NCBI RefSeq assembly: GCF_030063355.1
Contig: NZ_JASISZ010000065.1
Coordinates: forward strand, 1 to 46,848
Origin: Streptomyces sp. PH10-H1
Lineage (GTDB): Bacteria; Actinomycetota; Actinomycetes; Streptomycetales; Streptomycetaceae
Length of the DNA: 46,848 nt
Direction of reading: 5' to 3'
Under the pieces are notes generated by a model that was not told the origin of the DNA, did not search any database, and saw nothing but the letters and a program-made list of their open reading frames with translations. Made by a program: the position numbers and the translations under genes. Below, piece by piece: positions 25,843-34,784 of the stretch (position 1 is the first letter of the stretch; the number at the start of each line of letters is the position of its first letter).

Positions 25843-25961
25843 CGACGGGGTTCCGCACCCGCCGGCACGCTCCCGGCCCACCCTCACCGGCACACTCCCG
25901 ACCCACTCCCGGCCCGCCCCGCGCGGGCCGGGAGGCCACCCGCGCGAAGCGGAGAGACACC

Positions 25962-26930
25962 ATGACCGTCCCCCTGACCGCAAAACGCCCGCGACTCCTG
26001 CGCCAGGGCCTGCGGGAATCGTCCCCTCCCGCCAACAACCGGCCCCGTGGCGCCTGGGCCCGCCGGGCACCACTGCTCCCCGCACTGGTCTTCCTGATCG
26101 TGGTCACCCAGCTGCCGTTCCTGGGAACCCTGGGCATCTCGTTCATGCGCTGGAACGCCCTGGACCCCGGTGACCGGGGCTTCGGCGGCCTGGCCAACTA
26201 CAAGACCGCACTGACCGATCCGGCGCTGCGCTCGTCCATCACCACCACTGTCATCCTGACAGCCGCGGTCGTACTGGTGAGCCTGTTGTTCGGCCTGGGC
26301 CTGGCCCTGCTGCTCGACCGGCAGTTCCGCGGTCGCGGCATCGTCCGCACGATGCTCATCACCCCCTTCCTCGTCGTGCCGGTGGCGTCCGCCCTGCTGT
26401 GGAAGCACGCCCTGTACAACGCCTCCTACGGGCTGATCAACGGCACTCTGACCTGGATCTGGAGCCTGTTCGGCAGCTCCGACGCACCCCAGACCGACTG
26501 GCTCTCCACCAACCCCCTGATAGCGGTCGAGGCCTCACTGGTCTGGCAGTGGACACCGTTCATGATGCTGATCCTGCTCGCCGGACTGCAGAGCCGACCG
26601 CTGGACATCGTGGAAGCCGCACGCGTCGACGGAGCCGGCACGTGGCAGGTCTTCCGTTACCTGACCTTCCCCCACCTGCGCCGCTACCTGGAACTGGCCT
26701 CGCTGCTCGGCAGCATCTACGTCGTCCAGAACTTCGACGCCGTCTTCACCCTCACCTCCGGCGGCCTGGGCACCGCCAACCTGCCCTACTCCGTCTACCA
26801 GACCTTCTACCAGGCCCACGACTACGGCCTGGCCTCCGCGCAGGGCGTCATCGTCGTCGCCTGCTCCATCCTCATCGCCACCTTCGCACTGCGCACCGTC
26901 TCATCCCTGTTCCGAGAGGAGACGTCATGA
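25962..26930 (+). CDS. Sugar/polyol ABC transporter permease 1
   Basis: A 322-residue inner-membrane permease of the MalF/SmoF class with about six membrane spans. The coupling loop EAARVDGAGTWQVFRYLTFP (near 230) has the EAA motif that contacts the ATPase. The start ATG 25962 follows GGAGAG. Its stop overlaps the start of the second permease (ATGA). There is no ATPase gene in the cluster, so it presumably uses a shared MsiK-type ATPase encoded elsewhere, as is common in Streptomyces. Confidence 0.88.
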   Translation: MTVPLTAKRPRLLRQGLRESSPPANNRPRGAWARRAPLLPALVFLIVVTQLPFLGTLGISFMRWNALDPGDRGFGGLANYKTALTDPALRSSITTTVILTAAVVLVSLLFGLGLALLLDRQFRGRGIVRTMLITPFLVVPVASALLWKHALYNASYGLINGTLTWIWSLFGSSDAPQTDWLSTNPLIAVEASLVWQWTPFMMLILLAGLQSRPLDIVEAARVDGAGTWQVFRYLTFPHLRRYLELASLLGSIYVVQNFDAVFTLTSGGLGTANLPYSVYQTFYQAHDYGLASAQGVIVVACSILIATFALRTVSSLFREETS

Positions 26931-27805
26931 CGAGCACGACGACCACCGCTCCGGCCCGTCGACTCCGCCGTCGTACCGGCCCGCTGCGGCACCGCGGCAG
27001 CATCTGGGGCCTGCTGGCCTGGGTCTGTGGTCTGCTGTTCTTCCTGCCGTTCGGCTGGATGCTGCTCACCTCTCTGCACAGCGAGCCGGCTGCCGCGACG
27101 AACCCGCCCAACGTCGGCGCGGGCCTGACCCTTCAGGGCTTCCGCGAGTTCTTCGGCGAGAGCACCGGAGTCAGCCCCTGGCCGCCATTGATCAACTCGC
27201 TGACGGCGAGCATCGCCTCCACCGTCCTGGTGCTGGTCCTGGCCATCCCCGCCGCGTACGCACTGTCCATCAAGCCGGTCCTCAAATGGACCGACGTGAT
27301 GTTCTTCTTCCTGTCCACCAAAATGCTTCCCGCGGTTGCCGGGCTACTGCCCGTCTATCTCATCGCCCAACACGCCGGTCTGCTCGACAACATCTGGCTG
27401 ATGGTCATCCTCTACACCTCGATGAATCTGCCGATCGCGGTATGGATGATGCGCTCCTTCCTCGCTGAAGTCCCCAAAGAGATCCTGGAAGCGGCCTCCA
27501 TCGACGGGGCGGGTCTGCTGACCACGCTCACGCGGATCGTGGCCCCGGTCGCCGCACCCGGTATCGCGGCCACCGCACTGATCTCCTTCATCTTCAGCTG
27601 GAACGAGCTGCTGTTCGCCCGGGTCCTGACCGGTGTCGTGGCCGGCACGGCACCGGTCTTCCTCACCGGATTCGTCACCAGCCAGGGCCTGTTCCTCGCC
27701 AAAGTGTGCGCCGCCGCCGTCTGCGTCTCCCTGCCCGTACTCATCGCCGGGTTCGCCGCCCAGGACAAACTCGTCCAGGGCCTGTCCCTTGGAGCAGTCA
27801 AGTGA
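26927..27805 (+). CDS. Sugar/polyol ABC transporter permease 2
   Basis: A 292-residue MalG/SmoG-class permease with six predicted membrane spans. The EAA coupling loop reads EILEAASIDGAGLLTTLTRI near 180. The closing segment QDKLVQGLSLGAVKG-like (here ending GLSLGAVK) is the usual C-terminus of this family. The start overlaps the previous stop by 4 nt and its own stop overlaps the GTG of the dehydrogenase (GTGA), so three products are made in fixed ratio. It works with permease 1 and the binding protein. Confidence 0.88.
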   Translation: MTSTTTTAPARRLRRRTGPLRHRGSIWGLLAWVCGLLFFLPFGWMLLTSLHSEPAAATNPPNVGAGLTLQGFREFFGESTGVSPWPPLINSLTASIASTVLVLVLAIPAAYALSIKPVLKWTDVMFFFLSTKMLPAVAGLLPVYLIAQHAGLLDNIWLMVILYTSMNLPIAVWMMRSFLAEVPKEILEAASIDGAGLLTTLTRIVAPVAAPGIAATALISFIFSWNELLFARVLTGVVAGTAPVFLTGFVTSQGLFLAKVCAAAVCVSLPVLIAGFAAQDKLVQGLSLGAVK

Positions 27806-28791
27806 AAGCAGCCGTCATCAGCGCCCCCGGCGTCGTCGCGATCGAGACCGTCGACGATCCGACGCCCGGCCCCCGGGACGTGGTGGTCCACGTCGCCGCC
27901 GTCGGCCTGTGCGGCACCGATCTGCACATCCTGCAGGGCGAGTTCGCACCCACCCTGCCGATCGTCCCCGGGCATGAGTTCGCCGGCGAGATCGTCGCTG
28001 TCGGCAGTCAGGTCCACGAGTTCACCCTCGGCGACCGGGTTGCCGTCGACCCGTCCCTGTACTGCCACGAATGCCATTACTGCCGCATCGGACGGAACAA
28101 CCTCTGCGAACGCTGGGCCGCGATCGGTGTCACCAACCCCGGCGGAGCCGCCGAATATGCCCTCGCCCCGGCGGCCAACTGCGCGAAATTGCCCGACCAC
28201 ATCCACACCCAGGACGCCGCCCTGATCGAACCCCTCTCCTGCGCTGTCCGCGGATACGACGTCCTCCGAAGCCAACTGGCCACCAACGTTCTCATCTACG
28301 GATCCGGCACCATGGGCCTGATGATGATGGAACTCGCCAAGCGCACCGGCGCCGCCACCGTCGACATCATCGACATCAACCCCGACCGCCTCGAAACCGC
28401 CCGAACTCTGGGCTGCACGCATGCTGTCACCTCCGCCGACGAGATCGCCCGACCGCGCGGCTGGGACGTCGTCATCGACGCCACCGGAAACGCCAAGGCC
28501 ATCCAGGAAGCCATCGGCCGCGTCGGCAAGGGGGGCACGTACCTCCAGTTCGGTGTGGCGGACTACGCGGCGCGCGCCACGATCGAGCCGTACAGGATCT
28601 ACAACCAGGAAATCACCATCACCGGCTCCATGGCGGTCCTCCACAGTTACGAACGCGCGGCCCAGCTGTTCGCCGCAGGGGTGCTCGACCCGCAGGTCTT
28701 CATCAGCGACCGGCTGCCGCTGACCGACTACGCAGCCGCCCTCCAGCAGTTCCAGGACGGCAAAGGCCGAAAGATCCTGGTCACTCCCTGA
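27802..28791 (+). CDS. Zinc-dependent polyol/alcohol dehydrogenase
   Basis: A 329-residue medium-chain dehydrogenase of the sorbitol/arabitol dehydrogenase group that oxidises a polyol to a ketose with NAD. Catalytic zinc residues are in GLCGTDLHIL (Cys) and PGHEFAGEIV (His-Glu). The structural zinc loop is CHECHYCRIGRNNLC. The Rossmann motif is GSGTMGLMMMELAK near 170. The start GTG 27802 overlaps the permease stop and uses GGAG upstream. Coupling to a transporter and followed by a PfkB kinase suggests the sequence polyol to ketose to ketose phosphate. The actual polyol is not readable from the sequence. Confidence 0.87.
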   Translation: MKAAVISAPGVVAIETVDDPTPGPRDVVVHVAAVGLCGTDLHILQGEFAPTLPIVPGHEFAGEIVAVGSQVHEFTLGDRVAVDPSLYCHECHYCRIGRNNLCERWAAIGVTNPGGAAEYALAPAANCAKLPDHIHTQDAALIEPLSCAVRGYDVLRSQLATNVLIYGSGTMGLMMMELAKRTGAATVDIIDINPDRLETARTLGCTHAVTSADEIARPRGWDVVIDATGNAKAIQEAIGRVGKGGTYLQFGVADYAARATIEPYRIYNQEITITGSMAVLHSYERAAQLFAAGVLDPQVFISDRLPLTDYAAALQQFQDGKGRKILVTP

Positions 28792-28887
28792 CCCGGAACA
28801 CCGTCCCGACCGGTCCGGGAAAACCCCGTCCTCCAGCGCCCGGCGAGCCCGCCGCCGCCGGACGATCCCTCTCCCACGGAGTTGCTC

Positions 28888-29925
28888 ATGCCGCCGCCCC
28901 CGCCGATACCCCTGTCGCCGACAGCTGAAATGCCGACGCTCGTCATCGGTGAGGCACTCACCGACATCATCACCGGTCCCGACGGATCCCGGCGCTGCTG
29001 TCCGGGCGGAAGCCCCGCGAACGTGGCGCTGGGCCTGGCCCGGCTCGGCCACCCGGTCCGACTGGCCACCCGGATGGGCCGCGACCCCTTCGGCCAGGTG
29101 TTGCAGACCCATCTGGGCCGAAGCGGCGTGGTGCTGACGGAAGGGTCCGTTTCCGACGTCCCGACATCGACCGCCACCGCGCGTCTCGATGCCGTCGGGG
29201 CGGCCGACTACACCTTCGACATCACCTGGCAGCTGCCTGCCAGGGCCATCGAGTCCGCCCGTACCGGTGCGACAGGCCACCTCCACACCGGATCGATCGC
29301 CACGGCGCTCGCTCCCGGTGCCGATCAGGTGCTCGCCGCCATCGAGTCCGCACGTGACGCAGCCACCGTCTCCTACGACCCGAACCTCAGGCCCGTACTG
29401 CTCGGAAAGCCCGGCGACGAGCGTCCCCGCGTCGAGCACCTTGTCTCGGTCAGCGATGTGGTGAAGGCCAGTCAGGAGGACATGGCCTGGCTCTACCCCG
29501 GGCAGGACATCCATGAGGTGGCCCTCCGCTGGTCGCGAAGCGGACCCTCGCTGGTGGTCCTCACCTTCGGCGCCGATGGCTCAGAGGTCTGGTGGCGACA
29601 GGGCCGACACGCCATGCCGGCACCGTCGATCGAGGTCATCGACACCGTCGGAGCCGGCGACGCCTTCATGTCGGGACTGATCAGCGGCCTGCTCCGGGCC
29701 GGTTTGCTCGGCGCGGGAAGAATCGCCGGGGAACCCGGCGAATCCCCACCGCGGACGAGACTCCACTCCGCGGCCTCCAGCACCCACCTGCACCAGGACG
29801 TGCTCCGCGCCCTGCGCCTGGCCACCCGCGCCGCAGCCCTCACCTGCACCGGAGAGGGCGCCGACCCGCCGACCCGGGCCGACATGAAGGAACGGTGGGG
29901 CCCCCGGCCGCGCCCGGCGCCGTGA
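28888..29925 (+). CDS. PfkB-family carbohydrate kinase (fructokinase-like)
   Basis: A 345-residue ribokinase-superfamily enzyme. It has the N-terminal substrate motif CCPGGSPANVALGLARLG (about 35) and the C-terminal anion-hole signature VIDTVGAGDAFMSGLISGLL, with the catalytic Asp in GAGDAF (near 258). It should phosphorylate the ketose released by the dehydrogenase. ATG 28888 is chosen with GGAG 6 nt upstream; a TTG at 28882 lies in frame. A second candidate start just before LVIGEALTDI would trim a proline-rich leader. It is the last gene of the operon. Confidence 0.87.
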   Translation: MPPPPPIPLSPTAEMPTLVIGEALTDIITGPDGSRRCCPGGSPANVALGLARLGHPVRLATRMGRDPFGQVLQTHLGRSGVVLTEGSVSDVPTSTATARLDAVGAADYTFDITWQLPARAIESARTGATGHLHTGSIATALAPGADQVLAAIESARDAATVSYDPNLRPVLLGKPGDERPRVEHLVSVSDVVKASQEDMAWLYPGQDIHEVALRWSRSGPSLVVLTFGADGSEVWWRQGRHAMPAPSIEVIDTVGAGDAFMSGLISGLLRAGLLGAGRIAGEPGESPPRTRLHSAASSTHLHQDVLRALRLATRAAALTCTGEGADPPTRADMKERWGPRPRPAP

Positions 29926-29968
29926 CGTGACTTCGTCCGTGCCCGGCGCGCTTCTCCGGTCGCGTCGG

Positions 29969-30646
29969 TCAGGCGCCGAAGAACTCGGCCAGCACCGGGG
30001 CGAGAGCTTCAGGGGCCACGTCCTGCGTCTGGACGTTGAGCGTCCGGTGGCCGGCCGTGGGGAGCGCGTCCGCGGTGGCCCTGGCTGCCTGCTGAAGGCC
30101 CCATGGGCCGGCGCCACCGGCGAGGACCAGCGCCGGTACGGCGATCATCGATGCCAGGTCGCGCGGCACGCTGCCGTCGCCGAGTACCTCGTCGTCGTAC
30201 TCGAGTGTCGGAGCGATCGCCTCCAATGCGGCCCAGCCCGGCTGTGTCCGGATGTGAGCCACGGCCTGCGCGGGGATACCGACGTGCGTCATGAACAGCG
30301 CCACGGCATCGCCCCTGCGCCCGGCGTCGAGCAACTCGTGGAGCTGTTCGGTGTACTTCTTGATTCCGGTGCCGTCTTCGGACTCGGCCATGAACGGTGG
30401 TTCATAGAGCGCCAACTTGGTGATGCCGGGGCTCGCTGCCGCGGCCGCCAGCGCGAGGGCAGCACCGGAGGAGATGCCGTAGAGGTATGCCTGGCCGCCG
30501 GTCTGTGCGATGAGGGCGTGCAGGTCCTCGACTTCGCGGGCGACCGCGTACGGCGCGGTGGTGCGGCCTCGTCCGTTCGGGCAGCGGTTTGTACCTCCTG
30601 CCGAGGCAGGAGTGGATGGTCGTGGAGACTCCGGGATCGCAGTCAT
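29969..30646 (-). pseudogene. Alpha/beta hydrolase lacking its N-terminus
   Basis: From about 30575 downward the frame matches a common Streptomyces alpha/beta hydrolase: TAPYAVAREVEDLHALI, the nucleophile elbow YGISSGAALAL, and VPALVLAGGAGP near the C-terminus; the closing segment lacks an obvious catalytic histidine. Upstream of this the usual first ~70 residues, with the oxyanion loop and GRG motif, are replaced by unrelated low-complexity sequence (MTAIPESPRPSTPASAG). There is no good ribosome-binding site. The gene has been cut at its 5' end, where it meets a hairpin and a xylF fragment. Confidence 0.65.
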
Positions 30647-30699
30647 CGCTGCACCGGGCCAACCTTCCTGCGGGTGGCGGTGGGGAACCTCGCCCCACC
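30595..30699. repeat. Two perfect hairpins at a gene-fragment junction
   Basis: CTCCTGCC-GA-GGCAGGAG (30595-30612) and GGTGGGG-7 nt-CCCCACC (30679-30699) lie between the truncated hydrolase and the truncated xylF. They could be a relic of a terminator or of an element end. No coding sequence is evident in between. Confidence 0.5.
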
Positions 30700-30998
30700 A
30701 GGGCTGGCCGCCAATGACGGCATGGCCGGCGGTATCGCCACCGCCCTCAAGGGCGCGGGCATCAACGTCCCGCTGACCGGTCAGGACGCCGAGCTCGCCG
30801 GTGTCCAGCGGATCCTGGCGGACCAGCAGAGCAGCACCGTCTACAAGGCCTTCAGGCCCGAGGCCGACGCGACCGCCGAGATCGCGGTCAAGCTGCTCAA
30901 CGGTGAGGACATCAAGTCCGTCGCGGACATCACCGCACCAGCGGCTCCGGCACCACCGTCCCCGCGGTGTCGGTGACCAAGGCCAACATCAAGGACAC
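30700..30998 (+). pseudogene. D-xylose-type ABC binding protein (XylF-like), C-terminal fragment
   Basis: The frame reads LAANDGMAGGIATALKG, GQDAELAGVQRIL and STVYKAFRPEADATAEIA, the C-terminal third of XylF/ChvE-like sugar-binding proteins. Near 30935 two extra bases shift the frame; the true ending VSVTKANIKDTV is recovered in the next frame. The upstream two thirds are missing, and at about 31000 the sequence runs into an IS5 transposase on the other strand. It is a remnant of a lost sugar transporter. Confidence 0.65.
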
Positions 30999-31330
30999 GG
31001 TCCGAGAAGAGCCAGGTAGTTGCGGGGATGACGCTCGTGCCGGTGGTTGAGTCGGCGGTAGCCGGTCAGCCAGGACATCGTCCGCTCGATCACCCATCTA
31101 CGACGGCCCAATCATTCGCCGGACTTGATGCGTTGACGGTCGACGCGGACGCCGATGTGCTTGCCGCATAACCATTTCTGCAGGTGAGGGATGTCGTCGG
31201 CCTTGTCATCGAGCAGGCCCGCGTCGTCGAGGCGACGCAGGATCGTCTCGTGCGGGCGGCCCCACACGCCGGCCCTGGGCCACAGCAGGAAGCGGCGGTG
31301 CGCGGTCGACTTCGATACCCCGGGACGCGC
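30999..31330 (-). pseudogene. IS5-family transposase with internal deletion and nonsense codon
   Basis: In one minus-strand frame, GVSKSTAHRRFLLWPRAGVW (the helix-turn-helix part) and LRRLDDAGLLD are joined directly to DIPHLQKWLCGKHIGVRV, so about 100 residues, including the first catalytic aspartates, are missing. A TGA at 31112-31114 then interrupts the frame where the family has Arg after SGE. Beyond it the frame continues WVIERTMSWLTGYRRLNHRH to ALLG at about 31001, the usual C-terminus with the catalytic Glu. No terminal repeats were found. Confidence 0.75.
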
Positions 31331-32072
31331 TTCCGGGCCGGGCTCGGGCCGCCCGCGGTTGCGGCCGGCCCGATTCGCGGAACCACCACCAAAACGATGA
31401 CCAGCTGAGCCGCCCGATGTCCTGCACCGACGCTGATGGCGATGGGTCCCTGCCAACGCCCTGGGCCTCTGTAGAACTGCGAATGGGCTAACCGCGTGGG
31501 AGCGATTCCGGCCAGGCGGGGGGTGCCGGCATGTCGCCCCGCACGGACGGCCGGCACCGCCTCGGTGTCCGGGGAAGTGCCGGGAACAGACCCCATCGAC
31601 CCCGCCGACTGGCGGAGGGAACGTCATTCTGCGCACATCCGGGGAGAGTCGAACGCATCGCGCCACACCGCCCCAGGACGCGGCCGGTTCGATACCGTTC
31701 GGTAACTTGGTTGTTCCAGAGGGTGATACACATGCTGCGAGACTGCTCGGGCGTACGTGGGTGGGAACCGCCCGGATGGATGCCGCACAGGCTTGTGTTG
31801 CTGTTGCGCGTCCGTAGGGAGCGGCCGGCGGCTCGGTGATCCCGATCGCCGTCGGCGAGCAAGGCCATCCGGCCCCGGTGGGCGCAGGGCCCGACGCCGC
31901 GGACGAGTACCAGGGGCTCGATCGCCCCGGCGTGCGACGTTCCGCCGTGACCCACGGTGCGCCGCAGCCGCGCGGTGAGGGGCGCGTGACCGAGCCCGCG
32001 GGCCGGCAGTCGTCCGAGGCGCGTGCGCGAAGGTGCCGTCGCCGTCCGCTGGAACGATCGGAAGGGGCATCG
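31331..32072. other. Region without a convincing gene
   Basis: About 740 nt between the transposase relic and the PucR gene. Several open frames exist on both strands but none shows a family motif, a ribosome-binding site, or the alternation expected of a real gene. The left part may include decayed DNA upstream of the transposase. The PucR promoter should lie near its right end. Confidence 0.4.
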
Positions 32073-33554
32073 ATGTCCACCAGGGGTACCGCGGCCGTGG
32101 GGAAGCAGCAGGTCGGGCACAGGTCATATCCCAGGTCGCAGGGCACGGCCGTGCCCGAGGGGGCCGACGCCTCCGAGGGCCGGATCACAGGAGGCCCGCC
32201 GGGCAGGGCTCGCGAGGGCCGGCTGGAGGAGTTACCGGGCCGTGAGCATCCGGCAGTCGACCCGGATCCTGCCTCCGCCCGGGTCGTCGCGGAGGCCTCC
32301 GGCCATGGAGAAGTGGTACCGCTCTCCTGGCATCACGGGGAGAGCGGACCCACCCCGGTGGTACGGGGCCTCGCTGAAAGTCTGCTGAGACAACTCCCTC
32401 ACCTCGTGGAAGAGCTCATGGATCTGACGGTGGGCAGGGGGGTGCGGCACCTGGAGCTCGTACCAGGTGCCGAGATACGTCGTTCCCTCCACGAAAACGT
32501 CCTCGGGTTCCTGCGGATCCTCGCGGGGAAGCCTCACGCCAGCAGTGACCCGTTGGCCGTGCCGATGGCGTGGGGACGCTACCGCGCTCAGGAGGGGGTG
32601 TCGGTGGAGTCGCTGCTCCGCGTTCACCGGCTGGCCACGCAACTGCTGTGGGAGAAGCTGTTCGACGAGGCCCGAGCGCTGTCCCCGGAGGTTCTGCAGC
32701 GACTTCTCGACGAGAGCGGGCCCGTGTGGGAGGCGCTCGACAGCTACTCGCAGGCCTTCGTCGAGGGGCACCGCGTGGCAGAGGCGGAGACCCAACGCCG
32801 CAGCACCGAGCGCCGCGAGACGCTGATCGACGCGCTGATCGAGGGGCGGGGCGTCGAGCCGGTGGTCGCAGCTGAGGCGCAGGTGACCCTCGGTCTTCCA
32901 GCGCGTGGCCGGTTCGTCGTCATCGCCGTGGCCGTAGAGGCGGCCCCGGTGACGGGCGGCGAGCACGACGGCGCCGGGGACTGGAGTGGAACGCTGCGGG
33001 CGCTGCGTCATGCCCTGCCCTCCCATGCGGTGCCGGCCGTCTGGCGCAGCCGGGCCGACCGGCACATCGGACTGCTGGAACTGGGCAGCACTCCGCTGGG
33101 GCGCCTGGTCGAAGGGCTCGCCGCCGGCACGGGCCGGCGCGTGGGGATCTCCTGCGAGGTCGGCGGCCTCGCTGACATCGCCACCGCCTACCACTGTGCC
33201 GAGACCGCCCTGCAGACGCTGCCCCCGGCCACGGAGGGAGTCGCGTCCTTCGACGACCACCTGCTGGAGGCCCTCGTGGTGACCAGCCCGCACGTGGCCC
33301 AGCGGCTGGCCCACCACACATTCGGGCGGCTGCTCGACTGCCCTCACGAGGAGCGGGACCTGCTGCTCGCGACGCTGGACGCCTGGTTCCGCTGCGGTTG
33401 CTCGGCCGCCAGGGCCGCGGATGAGCTGCATTGCCATCGCAACACCGTGCTCAATCGCCTGCGCCGTATCGAGACGCTCACCGGCAGCATGCTCGATGAC
33501 GACCGGCACCAACTCGCCTGCCGAATGGCACTTGTCGCGGTGCGCTGCCCCTGA
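32073..33554 (+). CDS. PucR-family transcriptional regulator
   Basis: A 493-residue regulator. The first ~90 residues are low-complexity. A conserved N-terminal domain (about 95-260, GRGVRHLELVPGAEIRR, YSQAFVEGHRVAEAE) is followed by a GGDEF-like middle region and a C-terminal PucR helix-turn-helix (DAWFRCGCSAARAADELHCH then RNTVLNRLRRIETLTG). ATG 32073 has GGAAGGGG 7 nt upstream; the open frame extends further upstream, but without a start signal. It reads toward the biosynthetic cluster starting 262 nt later and is a plausible pathway-specific regulator. Members often respond to metabolites, but the ligand here is unknown. Confidence 0.82.
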   Translation: MSTRGTAAVGKQQVGHRSYPRSQGTAVPEGADASEGRITGGPPGRAREGRLEELPGREHPAVDPDPASARVVAEASGHGEVVPLSWHHGESGPTPVVRGLAESLLRQLPHLVEELMDLTVGRGVRHLELVPGAEIRRSLHENVLGFLRILAGKPHASSDPLAVPMAWGRYRAQEGVSVESLLRVHRLATQLLWEKLFDEARALSPEVLQRLLDESGPVWEALDSYSQAFVEGHRVAEAETQRRSTERRETLIDALIEGRGVEPVVAAEAQVTLGLPARGRFVVIAVAVEAAPVTGGEHDGAGDWSGTLRALRHALPSHAVPAVWRSRADRHIGLLELGSTPLGRLVEGLAAGTGRRVGISCEVGGLADIATAYHCAETALQTLPPATEGVASFDDHLLEALVVTSPHVAQRLAHHTFGRLLDCPHEERDLLLATLDAWFRCGCSAARAADELHCHRNTVLNRLRRIETLTGSMLDDDRHQLACRMALVAVRCP

Positions 33555-33573
33555 CCGTCCTGACCTGGTGCGT

Positions 33574-33588
33574 TGTGCTCGGTGCACA
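33574..33588. promoter_or_regulatory. Small palindrome ahead of the biosynthetic operon
   Basis: TGTGC-TCGGT-GCACA lies just after the PucR gene and 228 nt before the first biosynthetic gene. It could be an operator for PucR control of the operon. Short palindromes arise by chance, so support is weak. Confidence 0.3.
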
Positions 33589-33815
33589 GCCGGGTCGGGG
33601 TAATCCGCAGCAAGCGACCATCGACTCCGGCGGCGCCGCACGGGACGCTGGATCCGGGGGAACACGCACACGTGGCCGGCTTCACCGCCGGTTCATGGCC
33701 CGGCTTCCAGATGAGCGGCCGACCCTCTCGGGCCGACGGTCCCGTCTGCAACGGAGCAGACGGCGAGGACCGCGGTGCGGCGCCTGGTCCCCGATTGCGT
33801 GCTGGGAGAGATGCT

Positions 33816-34784
33816 GTGACCGACATATTCGTCGACTCGTTCGTCCACGCACTGGGCGAACGGAAAACACATGTCAGTGAGACAGGTGCCGCAGGGCGCC
33901 TGATCTCCACCGCGCGGGACCTGGAGTCGGCCGGTTTCCGCTGGCACCACGTCTGTGAACCCACGACCGGCGCCTATGACCTGGCCAAGGACGTCACCGC
34001 GCAACTCGCCGACTCCGGCCGGCTGGGCGACGTGGACGCGATCGTCTACGCGACGTGTCTGCCAGGCAACGGCAACGCCGGAGACACCGCGGCATGGGAG
34101 CGCAGCCGGGATGTGAAGCACCTCATGGACTTTCCCGCCGGCCGGCTGCAGGCCGACTTCGGGCTCGGGAAGGCCGTCGTCATCGGGCTCAATCAGCAGG
34201 CGTGTACGGCGATGCTGGGCTCTCTGCGGCTGGCCGGGGCGATGCTCCAAGCCGAGGAGGGCTGGGAGCGGGTGTTGTGTGTGACGGCCGACCGCTTCCC
34301 GGAGGGGGCGCGGTACGAGCAGGCCTACAACCTGATCTCCGACGGCGCGGCCGCCTGTGTCGTCAGCCGGAGGCCCGCCGCTTTCCGCCTGGTGACAGCA
34401 CATCAGATCACCAACGGCGGCCTCGGGCAGGCAGGGGACGACGAGACGGTCGGCATGTACTTCGCGTACACCCACCGCCTGGTGCGCGAGACCCTGGCCC
34501 GCGCCGGGATGACGGCCGCGGCCCTCGACTGGGTCGTCACCCAGAACACCAACGACAAGGCATGGCAGATCCTGGCCCGGCTGCTGGGGGTGGACGCAGG
34601 GAAGGTCTTCTTCTCGTCCATGCGAGACGTGGGTCACGTCATCTCCGCCGACAACATGATCAACCTCGCGGAACTGATCGCTTCCGGCCAGGTACGGCCC
34701 GGTCAGTACGTCGCGCTCGTCATGGCCGGATTCGGTCTGAACTGGCAGTGCGTCATCCTCCAGGCCACCGAGAGGATCGTGTGA
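33816..34784 (+). CDS. KASIII (FabH-like) ketosynthase with rearranged catalytic residues
   Basis: A 322-residue thiolase-fold enzyme of the beta-ketoacyl-ACP synthase III group. The nucleophile is Cys130 (GLNQQACTAML). The fold markers DGAAACVVS (about 176) and the final strand MAGFGLNWQCVIL are present. In FabH the other two active residues are His in the PHQAN motif and Asn in the GNTSAAS motif. Here the aligned segments are WVVTQNTN (Gln243 instead of His) and DVGHVISAD (His274 instead of Asn). It may therefore acyl-transfer or condense unusual partners rather than malonyl-ACP. GTG 33816 has GGGAGAG 5 nt upstream. It is the first of seven overlapping genes. Confidence 0.82.
   Translation: MTDIFVDSFVHALGERKTHVSETGAAGRLISTARDLESAGFRWHHVCEPTTGAYDLAKDVTAQLADSGRLGDVDAIVYATCLPGNGNAGDTAAWERSRDVKHLMDFPAGRLQADFGLGKAVVIGLNQQACTAMLGSLRLAGAMLQAEEGWERVLCVTADRFPEGARYEQAYNLISDGAAACVVSRRPAAFRLVTAHQITNGGLGQAGDDETVGMYFAYTHRLVRETLARAGMTAAALDWVVTQNTNDKAWQILARLLGVDAGKVFFSSMRDVGHVISADNMINLAELIASGQVRPGQYVALVMAGFGLNWQCVILQATERIV

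Noticed and set aside
31488..32188. Several open frames on both strands between the IS5 relic and PucR
   Set aside because: Low-complexity Arg/Pro/Gly products, no start signals and no recognisable domain.
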